Of a stretch of 64,000 nucleotides of DNA, positions 1 to 7,173 are shown piece after piece (position 1 is the first letter of the stretch; every line of letters begins with the position of its first letter). Under the pieces are notes generated by a model. The model worked only from the letters and a program-made list of their open reading frames with translations, did not search any database and was not told the origin of the DNA. The translations under genes and the position numbers were made by a program. The stretch comes from Flavobacterium tegetincola DSM 22377 (GTDB taxonomy: Bacteria > Bacteroidota > Bacteroidia > Flavobacteriales > Flavobacteriaceae). The DNA lies in assembly GCF_000425485.1 (NCBI RefSeq), contig NZ_AUDN01000008.1:1-64000 (forward strand). The letters run 5' to 3'.

Positions 1-137
1 AGAGGTCCACCGGCTTGGTATCTTGGCGTTAGCCAAAAGGCAAAGTCCCACCAAAATTAACTTGGAATGGGTAAGGGCACTGTGCTCAAAAGTGAAGGTA
101 AACACTAAAAAATGACCCCCATTTTACTGCACAAAAA
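1..137. other. Non-coding stretch of foreign-looking composition
   Basis: No gene is supported here. The first 120 bases are about 47% G+C by hand count, clearly richer than the SIR2 gene that follows and than most of the window. The minus strand carries loosely repeated TTCACTTTTGAG-like and GTCATTTTTTAG-like strings, which could be the terminal region of an insertion sequence lying mostly outside the window. That is a guess; no transposase is visible. Confidence 0.3.
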
Positions 138-160
138 AAGAGGATCATCTAATCCTCTTG
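131..160 (-). terminator. Intrinsic terminator-like hairpin
   Basis: An 8-bp stem (AAGAGGAT / ATCCTCTT, 138-145 with 152-159) is followed on the minus strand by seven T residues. It would end minus-strand transcription coming from the SIR2 gene. Confidence 0.5.
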
Positions 161-222
161 ATATTCTTCAAAACGCTTTACGATAACTCCATAAGTGTTG
201 ACGGCATGTAATCGGTTCCGTT

Positions 223-274
223 CAACACAGGTTTCATTGTTCGTTCTCCGAACGCAACGAAACCTTAGCTGTTG
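223..274 (-). repeat. Bulged long hairpin, attC-like
   Basis: Four paired blocks form one 52-nt imperfect hairpin: CAACA/TGTTG, GGTTTC/GAAACC, TTG/CAA and CGTTC/GAACG. They are separated by a 2-versus-5-nt internal loop, an A-C mismatch and a 2-nt bulge. It starts 9 bp behind the SIR2 stop codon and has no T-run, so it is not an ordinary terminator. Extra-helical bases in a long stem are the hallmark of integron attC sites. However, only one of the two R boxes (GTTGAAC on the minus strand) fits the GTTRRRY rule, and no second site was found upstream of the gene. Confidence 0.35.
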
Positions 275-282
275 GCAGAAAG

Positions 283-1779
283 TTACTTTTTGTATTTTTT
301 TAAGTCGTACACACTTAACAGTTTTCTATATTCAGTTGAAGTTGTTGGAGAATATTCTCTTAAAAAAGACTCGATTTCATCCAAATTAATATTTCCTTGA
401 AATGTATTCCACATTACCGAATTCATTTTACTTGAGGCTGAAATATGTTCATCGTTTATAATATCTTCAACTGTAGTATGTTTTGTTTGACATTGAATAG
501 ACATCTGTTTCATACAAGTAAGAATATTACTTTCTTGCTGTTTTTTTAATTTTACTGCTAAATTTATTTCTGGATTAATTTTTTCAAATCCAAAAATTGG
601 AAAATATTGAGCGCTTTGAATTTTATATTTATCTATCAAGTTTAAAATTTGAGAGTTAGATTCGTCAATAATTTTGAAATAATTGGAAAGTAGTTCAGGT
701 GCTGTTTCATAATGATAACTAATAGTCTTGGTTGAACCAATTGCTAAAATTTTATCTCCATTTTTTAAAGTATCTAAATCTTCTGTTATACTTACTTTAA
801 TATCTCCACCACCATAAATTTCTTTTACTATATTTTGGACTTTTCTAATATCAAGTGCTGTTACAGGTAAGTTTAAATCTGAAACTGAATTATAAACGGA
901 CGAAAAATTATCTGTCTTAATTTTATTTATTCTTATCGTTAAACCATCTTCAAGTACAATATCGTGTTCAGTAATTATTTCATTATTAATTTCTTTTCCA
1001 TATTCAACTAAAAGAAAATTATTTTTAATTTTTGTTGCTAACTCTGAATTAGGTTCAACATATGAAAATATTGTTTTTAGAATTTTCTTGATGTTATCAT
1101 CTCCAACACTATATCCAAGAAAAATTATTGGATTGTGAATAAATAATGAAAGTAGTTGAGCTCTTATTAACTCAAATTTATCATCGAATATTAAATAATC
1201 TCTTTCGGTAATTATTATTTTATCTGGATTCTCAAAGCATCCGTGTATTTTATAAACTGAACCATATGGATTACTTAAAAGTATATTATTACCAATTAGT
1301 TTTGTGAACTCAAAAATATTTTCAATTAATCCATCATAATTAGTAGTTATAATTGAACCAACATTTTTTCTGATTTTTTTTAAATCTTTCAGTTCATCAG
1401 CCATATCTTCTTTAAATTCAAGTTTCGAAAATAATTCTGCAATATAAATTTTAAATCTACTCAAATTAATTGCTTTAGCCATATTTTTGTAGAAGATATC
1501 GTTAATGTGTTTGAATTTTCCGTTTCTTTCTTCTTGTAATACTAAATTAAATTTATCTTCAATTATTGTAGCAATTTTTAAATAATCAAATTTTCCATTT
1601 ACGTGACATTGTGCTTTTACATCAAAATAATATTCTGAATTTTCAGTCAATTCAAAAGCAATTTTACTTAATAAATCATCCCAAGTAAACGAATTTTTCA
1701 AGTACCTTAAACTTATTCCTGTTCCAACAAACAGAATAGGATGATTTCTATATTGTGCAATAAACTCTTGAATTGTCAT
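283..1779 (-). CDS. SIR2-family protein, candidate stand-alone anti-phage NADase
   Basis: The 498-residue protein has the SIR2-like Rossmann core of bacterial defence NADases. Visible motifs are the nucleotide loop GTGIS (19-23), the catalytic-type TTNYD (145-149), a KIHG motif with the expected catalytic His (H179) and a LGYSVGDDNI segment (221-230). Residues about 290-498 match nothing I recognise and may be the sensing part. SIR2 proteins of this class typically deplete NAD+ during phage infection; for this gene that role is inferred. No HerA, TIR, Argonaute or other usual partner lies next to it. The gene is far richer in A+T than its neighbours and is followed by an attC-like hairpin, which together suggest horizontal acquisition. 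No signal peptide is seen, so it is probably cytoplasmic. Confidence 0.8.
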   Translation of the reverse strand: MTIQEFIAQYRNHPILFVGTGISLRYLKNSFTWDDLLSKIAFELTENSEYYFDVKAQCHVNGKFDYLKIATIIEDKFNLVLQEERNGKFKHINDIFYKNMAKAINLSRFKIYIAELFSKLEFKEDMADELKDLKKIRKNVGSIITTNYDGLIENIFEFTKLIGNNILLSNPYGSVYKIHGCFENPDKIIITERDYLIFDDKFELIRAQLLSLFIHNPIIFLGYSVGDDNIKKILKTIFSYVEPNSELATKIKNNFLLVEYGKEINNEIITEHDIVLEDGLTIRINKIKTDNFSSVYNSVSDLNLPVTALDIRKVQNIVKEIYGGGDIKVSITEDLDTLKNGDKILAIGSTKTISYHYETAPELLSNYFKIIDESNSQILNLIDKYKIQSAQYFPIFGFEKINPEINLAVKLKKQQESNILTCMKQMSIQCQTKHTTVEDIINDEHISASSKMNSVMWNTFQGNINLDEIESFLREYSPTTSTEYRKLLSVYDLKKYKK

Positions 1780-2176
1780 AGGTTTTTTAAAAATTTAAAG
1801 TTCTACTTTATTGTGATTTTTTGTAATGTATGCCAACCACTAAATAACCACATCTTCACATAACTTTTTCCAAGTCACACTTCCCAACGTACTATTCAAT
1901 TAGTCATGCGTAATAATTTAACAAACATAACCATAATTATGCATTCTCAATTACGGTTTTCCGTAAATACCAAAAAATACTTCACGTACCCACAACCACA
2001 AACCTATAAACCCTCACTGGCACCACTCCGAAAAAATACAATCCAAAACCAAATCCCTCCCATTTACACCCCCAAACAATCCCTTAATAATTTAACAAAC
2101 ATTTAGCACTTACCCGCAAACAACATCTTAATTAATTCACTTATTTCGTTAGTATCAACCTTCAAACCAGTAAAAT
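1780..2176. other. Intergenic region, no gene supported
   Basis: This 397-base gap separates the divergent SIR2 gene and the next plus-strand gene, so it must hold both promoters. The stretch 1975-2080 has a strong strand skew (rich in C and A on the plus strand, with runs of CCC). A 66-codon open frame at 1906-2106 has low-complexity composition and is not convincing as a gene. I found no clear TAnnTTTG box. Confidence 0.4.
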
Positions 2177-2872
2177 ATGAAACCAGTACGAAATTACAAA
2201 GCCAAAGATGTGGAGATGCTCATTACAGCTGCAACCATTACAGAATCTGCCATTACACACCAAGAATTTCTACAATCCAAACGTGCTGCATGGAACGACA
2301 CCTTTTTCCAAGATTTTGCCACCAAAATTGATACAGTCATCGAAGAATACCTGGGTAGAGATAACGCCAAAGCGTTAAGAAAAGCAACGCAAGAAGTACT
2401 CGCTATCCAAACGCCAGCTCTTGTGGATTTAGCCGAATTTAAGGTACAAGTTGATGCCGATTTCAACAGCGATCCACAACTCAAAAAAGAAATCCTTACC
2501 ACCTTAGGCTATAATTCATTTTATACAGATGCTAAAAAAAAGGATCAAGAATCCACCATTAGTTTATTATACCAGTTTAAGAAAAACCTAACGACCGATT
2601 TAAGAGCAACCATAACCAATAAAGGAATCGATGCCGCACTTTTGGTTAAAATTACCAGTTATGCCGACCAACTCAAAAATAAAAATATTACCCAAGAAGG
2701 TAAAAAGTCAGCCAGAAAAGAACTAACCGAAGAAGCCATCAACAACTTTAACGCTATATATGAACAAGCATCTGCCATAGCAAAAATTGCAACTAAATTC
2801 TTTAAAGGAGACCCCACCGTACAAGAACAGTTTAGCTTTTCGAAAGTAAAGAACAAAATCAACAATAAATAA
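2177..2872 (+). CDS. Conserved-looking helical protein of unknown function
   Basis: I do not recognise this 231-residue protein. It has no signal peptide, no membrane segment and almost no cysteine, and is rich in charged and Ala/Gln/Lys residues with heptad-like spacing, so an all-helical cytoplasmic fold is likely. It is preceded by about 70 bases without a clear promoter, is transcribed alone, and is followed within 50 bp by a good intrinsic terminator. Codon use resembles the chromosomal genes rather than the A+T-rich SIR2 gene. The 21-bp tandem array begins just behind its terminator. Confidence 0.75.
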   Translation: MKPVRNYKAKDVEMLITAATITESAITHQEFLQSKRAAWNDTFFQDFATKIDTVIEEYLGRDNAKALRKATQEVLAIQTPALVDLAEFKVQVDADFNSDPQLKKEILTTLGYNSFYTDAKKKDQESTISLLYQFKKNLTTDLRATITNKGIDAALLVKITSYADQLKNKNITQEGKKSARKELTEEAINNFNAIYEQASAIAKIATKFFKGDPTVQEQFSFSKVKNKINNK

Positions 2873-2919
2873 TAAAATAGCTCGCCCACTCCCCTATTTA
2901 TAACAATCTTAAAAGCAAA

Positions 2920-2944
2920 AACTTCTACTCAGAAGTTTTTTTTA
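2920..2944 (+). terminator. Intrinsic terminator
   Basis: AACTTCT and AGAAGTT form a 7-bp stem with a 4-nt loop (2920-2937), followed by a T-run. It ends the gene at 2177-2872. Confidence 0.8.
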
Positions 2945-2970
2945 TGCCCCACCTCAACCGCTATAAAAAG

Positions 2971-3360
2971 TGCGAAAACTCATTTATGGTATGCGGAAGC
3001 TCATTTGTAGTGTGCGGAAACTCATTTATGGTATGCGGAAGCTCATTTGTGATCTGCGGAAACTCATTTGTGGTATGCGGAAGCTAATTTGTGGTGTGCG
3101 GAAACTCATTTGTGGTATGCGGAAGCTAATTTGTGATATGCGGAAGCTAATTTATGATCTGCGGAAACTCATTTATGGTGTGCGGAAGCTCATTTATGGT
3201 CTGCGGAAGCTCATTTGTGGTCTGCGGAAACTAATTTATGGTAGGCGGAAGCTCATTTGTGGTCTGCGGAAACTCATTTGTGGTGTGCGGAAGCTTATTT
3301 ATCGTGCACGGAAGTTCATATGTGACAGGCAACATTTAATTTGTGAAATGCGGAACATCC
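2971..3360. repeat. 21-bp tandem repeat array (about 17 units plus degenerate tail)
   Basis: Units start TGCGGAARCT and end ATTTRTGGTN, and run head to tail with no spacer and no length change: 2971, 2992, 3013, 3034 and so on to 3307, then a degraded unit at 3328 and a partial one at 3349. Differences are substitutions at a few fixed positions (G/A at 8, C/A at 11, G/A at 16, and the last three bases). One plus-strand frame stays open through the array and reads a basic heptad, roughly M-R-K-L-I-C/Y-G, from a GTG at 2970 to 3488. It continues into the downstream terminator, so I do not call it a gene. The 21-bp period equals two turns of B-DNA. Confidence 0.95.
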
Positions 3361-3445
3361 CAATCATTCGTTCGTCACTAACGGTATTTTGTATGTACTC
3401 CGTTATGCGATTACTTTATAAACCAAACGCCACTACCCCAAAAAT

Positions 3446-3479
3446 AAAAAGAGTGCGAAACAACTTCCGCACTCTTTTC
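3446..3479 (-). terminator. Strong intrinsic terminator, probably bidirectional
   Basis: AAAGAGTGCG (3448-3457) pairs with CGCACTCTTT (3468-3477), with T-runs on both sides. It lies 33 bp behind the stop of the minus-strand YegP-like gene. Its loop side contains GCGGAAG on the minus strand, the same core as the neighbouring 21-bp repeat. Confidence 0.8.
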
Positions 3480-3511
3480 TATAAATAGCAACTAATAGAT
3501 CCATTGTCCAA

Positions 3512-3850
3512 TTACGCCTCTATCGTTTTATCATCAACTGCCGCTTCTGGTGCATTTTTCATCACCGATTGTATACCGTTCTCACGTCCTGAAACGCTCT
3601 CATACATTTCGCTTCCGCCAATAATCTGACCATTTGTAGCTTTTAAATTAAAATAAGGCTTTCCGTTTTTAGCCTCCAATCGATCAAAACGCTTGTCCTC
3701 TTGCGAATTCTTCCGCACCGATTCCACGCCATTCATACACGCTGCTTTGGTAGTATATCCCTCACTAATCAAGATGCCTTGACCATTTCCCGCTTTAAGA
3801 TTAAATTGGAATTCTCCATTTTTTCGCGTTGTAATTTCAAATTTTGCCAT
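3512..3850 (-). CDS. YegP/UPF0339 (DUF1508) family protein
   Basis: This 112-residue protein consists of two tandem copies of the DUF1508 module. Copy one is residues about 1-50, with FEITTRKNGEFQFNLKAGNG and the helix ACMNGVESVRKN; copy two is about 55-105, with YFNLKATNGQIIGGSEMY and the helix RENGIQSVMKNA. The family is small, widespread and of unproven function; the E. coli relative is YegP. It stands alone between a terminator and a divergent gene. The final ten residues are acidic and unlike the repeats. Confidence 0.9.
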   Translation of the reverse strand: MAKFEITTRKNGEFQFNLKAGNGQGILISEGYTTKAACMNGVESVRKNSQEDKRFDRLEAKNGKPYFNLKATNGQIIGGSEMYESVSGRENGIQSVMKNAPEAAVDDKTIEA

Positions 3851-4040
3851 TGGTAATATCTGTTTTTGGTTATTAATTTCATAAAAATAAACAAAAAACG
3901 CAAAACCACAGTACTAATAATGTATAAATTTTAACCTTTTTTTCAGAATAATGTTTATTACATTAGGTGCTTGAAATTTGACCGGTACAACAGTCGGTCT
4001 GATTTTAATAAATCAATTTTCAATTCCAATTACAAACTGT

Positions 4041-6449
4041 ATGAAAAACCTCTTCCAATTTCTCTTCATCCTTGCGGTAACTTCCGCAAGTGCCCAAGAA
4101 AATCTAACCTATCAAAAGCCGCCTAAGGAAATCCTAGACCTTGCCGACTTTGAACGCGCTCCATCCGTTTCCATGGATACCAAAAAGGAGTACATGTTAC
4201 TTTCCTACCGCAACACCTACAAAACGCTGGACGATTTAAGCCAAGAAGAAATGCGTTTGGGCGGTTTAAGAATCAATCCAGTAACCAATATTTCAAGCAC
4301 TACAACGTACATCAGCAACTTGAAAATCAGAAAAATAAAAGGTACCACTGAAATGCCCATCAACGGTTTGCCAGAAAACGCAAAGATTACCAACGTATCG
4401 TGGTCGCCAAACGAGAAAAAATTATCGTTTTCCAACACAACCAATTCCGGCGTTGAATTATGGGTAATTGATGTAGCATCCGCCCAAGCAAAACGTTTGA
4501 CCGATGCTAAAGTCAACAGCAACATGGGAAATCCGTTCAGTTGGTTCAAAGACAACGAGCACATTTTAGTCCGAATGTTGCCCAACAACCGTCCGGCATT
4601 AATTGATGTCAAAAAAGATTTGCCCTTGGGACCAATAGTTTCCACAGCAGACGGATCGGTTTCTCAAAACAGAACCTACCAAGATTTATTAAAAAATAAA
4701 ACAGACGAATCCAACTTTGAAACCCTAGTAACGTCAGAATTGTACAAAGTAGACTTGAATGGAAATGCAAAATTGTTTAAAGAAGCCAATTTGTATGCAG
4801 GAGAAACATTTTCGCCTGACGGAAATTATTTAATGGTTACCACAATTGAAAAACCATTTTCATACATCGTTCCATTGAGTCGTTTTCCAAATAAAACGAC
4901 CATCTACGATGCCGATGGAAAAGCAGTAAAAGTAGTAAATGAGTCGCCTTTAAATGAAATCATGCCCAAAGGTTTTATGGCGGTCAAACAAGGAAAAAGA
5001 AGCATGAACTGGAGAGCAGACGCGCCAGCTACGTTATATTTTGTGGAAGCATTGGACGAAGGAAATCCTGCCAACACTGTTGCTTTTAGAGACCAAGTGT
5101 TTACATGGGAAGCTCCTTTTACTGCTGCACCAGCACCTTTTGTAAAGACAGTGCAACGTTACGGAGGAATTACTTGGGGAAATGCCACCACCGCACTTCT
5201 ACTAGATTATTGGTACGACACTCGAAACGAAAAAACGTACATGATCGATCCATCGGCCTTAGATCAAGCGCCAAAATTAATCTGGGACCGAAATTCGCAA
5301 GATATTTATTCCGATCCAGGTAATTTTGAAACTGTAAAAAATGAATACGGCAGATACGTTTTGGCCATTGAAAACAACAAAGCATTCTTAATCGGAAAAG
5401 GATTTACAAAAGAAGGACAATTTCCTTTTATTGATAATTTCGACTTAAAAACCTTCAAGTCTACGCGTTTATACCAATCCAATTACAAGGATAAAGTAGA
5501 AAATATTTTCTCTATTGAAGACTTTAAAAAAGGAGAGGTTTTGGTTCAAATTCAATCTAAAACTGATTATCCCAACTATTACTTCAGAAACATCAAGAAG
5601 AAAAACAGCTTAACAGCAATTACTGCGTTTAAAAATCCGTTTGAAAGTATTAAAAACATTCATAAAGAAGTGATTAAATACCAGAGAAAAGACGGTGTAG
5701 CATTATCAGGAACCTTGTATTTGCCTGCCAATTACGACATGAAAAAGAAAGAGAAATTACCTTTATTGATCTGGGCGTATCCAGAAGAATTTAAAGATAA
5801 AAACAGTGCGGGACAAAGCAGTCAGAACTCTAATGAATTTACAATGCCTTACTACGGCTCATTTGTGTACTGGGTTACGAGAGGATATGCCGTTCTGGAC
5901 GATGCGTCTTTCCCAATTATTGGCGAAGGAACTACGGAACCTAATGATACTTTTATCTCACAATTGGTCGACAATGCTGCTGCGGCAATTGATGCTGTGG
6001 ACAAGTTAGGATACATCAATCCAAAGAAAGTTGCCGTTGGTGGACACTCTTATGGCGCTTTTATGACGGCAAATTTACTTACACATTCCAACTTATTTGC
6101 TTGTGGAATTGCCCGAAGTGGTGCTTATAACAGAACACTGACGCCTTTCGGTTTTCAAAGCGAACAACGTAACTATTGGGAAGTTCCTGAAGTGTACAAC
6201 ACGATGTCGCCTTTTATGAATGCTGGAAAAATGAAAACGCCAATGCTTTTGGTTCATGGTGAAGCAGACAATAATCCGGGAACGTTTACCTTACAAACCG
6301 AACGTTATTTTCAAGCATTAAAAGGTTTAGGTGCCCCAGTAAGAATGGTTATTTTACCAAAAGAAAGCCACGGTTATGCTGCAAAGGAAAACATCTTGCA
6401 CCTGCTTTGGGAACAAGATCAGTTTTTAGAGAAGTACTTGAAAAACTAA
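4041..6449 (+). CDS. Secreted prolyl-oligopeptidase family peptidase (S9, glutamyl-endopeptidase-like)
   Basis: I start the protein at 4041 rather than 3978 because this ATG opens a classic signal peptide (MKNLFQFLFILAVTSASAQ), giving 802 residues. An N-terminal beta-propeller fills about residues 30-530 and an alpha/beta-hydrolase domain the rest. The catalytic triad is visible: Ser670 in GGHSYGAF, Asp743 in GEADNNPG and His777 in ESHGY. The GGHSYGAF context resembles the S9D branch, which includes plant chloroplast glutamyl endopeptidase. Expected role: cleavage of peptides in the periplasm for nutrition or turnover. It is monocistronic, with a strong terminator 19 bp downstream. Confidence 0.9.
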   Translation: MKNLFQFLFILAVTSASAQENLTYQKPPKEILDLADFERAPSVSMDTKKEYMLLSYRNTYKTLDDLSQEEMRLGGLRINPVTNISSTTTYISNLKIRKIKGTTEMPINGLPENAKITNVSWSPNEKKLSFSNTTNSGVELWVIDVASAQAKRLTDAKVNSNMGNPFSWFKDNEHILVRMLPNNRPALIDVKKDLPLGPIVSTADGSVSQNRTYQDLLKNKTDESNFETLVTSELYKVDLNGNAKLFKEANLYAGETFSPDGNYLMVTTIEKPFSYIVPLSRFPNKTTIYDADGKAVKVVNESPLNEIMPKGFMAVKQGKRSMNWRADAPATLYFVEALDEGNPANTVAFRDQVFTWEAPFTAAPAPFVKTVQRYGGITWGNATTALLLDYWYDTRNEKTYMIDPSALDQAPKLIWDRNSQDIYSDPGNFETVKNEYGRYVLAIENNKAFLIGKGFTKEGQFPFIDNFDLKTFKSTRLYQSNYKDKVENIFSIEDFKKGEVLVQIQSKTDYPNYYFRNIKKKNSLTAITAFKNPFESIKNIHKEVIKYQRKDGVALSGTLYLPANYDMKKKEKLPLLIWAYPEEFKDKNSAGQSSQNSNEFTMPYYGSFVYWVTRGYAVLDDASFPIIGEGTTEPNDTFISQLVDNAAAAIDAVDKLGYINPKKVAVGGHSYGAFMTANLLTHSNLFACGIARSGAYNRTLTPFGFQSEQRNYWEVPEVYNTMSPFMNAGKMKTPMLLVHGEADNNPGTFTLQTERYFQALKGLGAPVRMVILPKESHGYAAKENILHLLWEQDQFLEKYLKN

Positions 6450-6467
6450 AGAACGTTTTTCTACTAA

Positions 6468-6508
6468 AAAAGGTTGCTGGAATTGAGAAATTTCAGCAAC
6501 CTTTTTTT
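6468..6508 (+). terminator. Intrinsic terminator
   Basis: AGGTTGCTG (6471-6479) pairs with CAGCAACCT (6494-6502) and is followed by T7. It ends the S9 peptidase transcript. Confidence 0.85.
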
Positions 6509-6591
6509 ATGTTTTGAATAGTTCTTAATTAAGCTAAAGATAAAATTATCAGAAGTTTGGCAAATCTTTAGAAGCTACAAAAGCCGATTCT

Positions 6592-6625
6592 ATTTAAATA
6601 AATTTGTAACTTTGATTTAAATAAA
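6592..6625 (+). promoter_or_regulatory. Promoter with candidate autoregulatory operators of the toxin-antitoxin pair
   Basis: A TAACTTTG box (6607-6614) matches the Bacteroidota -7 consensus TAnnTTTG. It is flanked by two identical copies of ATTTAAATAAA (6592-6602 and 6615-6625) whose cores are palindromic and whose starts are 23 bp apart. Repeats straddling the promoter fit autorepression by the antitoxin. No good -33 box is seen. Confidence 0.5.
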
Positions 6626-6631
6626 ATTACG

Positions 6632-6850
6632 ATGGATCTATCTGTAGAAATAAAAATAATCCAAAAAGAATTAGAATCTGTTCACGATGCAGATGTACTA
6701 AATTCAATAAAATCCCTTTTAGCCACTGCCAAAAGAAAAAATGAAGATGCAATTTTCAAACCTTTTTCTATTGAAGAATACCACAACAGGGCTGAACAAT
6801 CTGAAGAAGACATTAAAATGGGGCGTTTTATAAATATTGATGAGTTATAA
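6632..6850 (+). CDS. Antitoxin of a ParE-type toxin-antitoxin module
   Basis: This 72-residue acidic protein sits directly in front of a ParE/RelE-like toxin gene; its stop codon is immediately followed by the toxin ATG, so the two are translationally coupled. The C-terminal half (FSIEEYHNRAEQSEEDIKMG, about residues 45-64) resembles the toxin-wrapping segment of antitoxins paired with ParE in Bacteroidota, where a dIk.Gr pattern is common. No helix-turn-helix is obvious in the N-terminal half, so whether it alone binds the operators is uncertain. The assignment rests mainly on gene order and this C-terminal pattern. Confidence 0.75.
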   Translation: MDLSVEIKIIQKELESVHDADVLNSIKSLLATAKRKNEDAIFKPFSIEEYHNRAEQSEEDIKMGRFINIDEL

Positions 6851-7159
6851 ATGAGAACGGTTGTAGTTACTCACTTTGCATTGAAGCAAATTGACTCCAT
6901 ATACAATTACTACTTGGAACGTGTTTCGAAGAAAATTGCCGAAAAAATAAAATTAGAATTACTTTATGCAATCAAAACTTTAAAAAATGCAGATGTCGAA
7001 TGGCAGGAAGATGAACAGCTGAAATACCTCAACAAAAACCATAAACGTCTGATTTGTGGCAATTATAAAATTATACACTATTGCAGTCAAGTGGAAAATA
7101 TCGTTTACGTTACAGATGTTTTTGATTCAAGACAAAATCCTATAAAAGTAAAAGGATAA
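6851..7159 (+). CDS. ParE/RelE superfamily toxin
   Basis: This 102-residue protein has the ParE/RelE layout: a short N-terminal strand (VVVTHFALKQID), two helices (YNYYLERVSKKIAEKIKLELL) and a C-terminal sheet ending in a KRLICGNYKIIHY-like strand followed by VYVTDVFDSRQNP. The R..i.GNYkiiY pattern is typical of this toxin superfamily. ParE toxins poison gyrase while RelE toxins cut mRNA on the ribosome; I cannot tell which applies, though the Arg and the DVFDSRQNP end favour the ParE-like branch. It is the second gene of a two-gene operon with the antitoxin. Confidence 0.85.
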   Translation: MRTVVVTHFALKQIDSIYNYYLERVSKKIAEKIKLELLYAIKTLKNADVEWQEDEQLKYLNKNHKRLICGNYKIIHYCSQVENIVYVTDVFDSRQNPIKVKG

Positions 7160-7173
7160 CGTTAGATAAAAAC

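Noticed and set aside
149..277. Minus-strand open stretch ending in TAG inside the terminator stem, as a gene remnant
   Set aside because: About 42 codons without a start, overlapping the SIR2 gene end and the attC-like hairpin; openness of this length is expected by chance.
1906..2106. 66-codon plus-strand open frame in the SIR2 intergenic region
   Set aside because: Low-complexity Thr/Pro/Asn-rich translation with no recognisable features; explained by the C/A strand skew.
283..2872. Multi-gene SIR2 system (SIR2-HerA, Thoeris, short Argonaute)
   Set aside because: No HerA ATPase, TIR or Argonaute-like gene adjoins; the next gene has no matching motif.
2971..3360. CRISPR array
   Set aside because: Units are contiguous 21-mers with no unique spacers, and no cas gene is in the window.
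2970..3488. 172-codon open frame through the 21-bp array as a protein gene
   Set aside because: It starts at a GTG within the array, owes its length to the repeat unit being open in one frame, and runs through the terminator of the neighbouring gene. Silent changes at two positions are suggestive but not enough.
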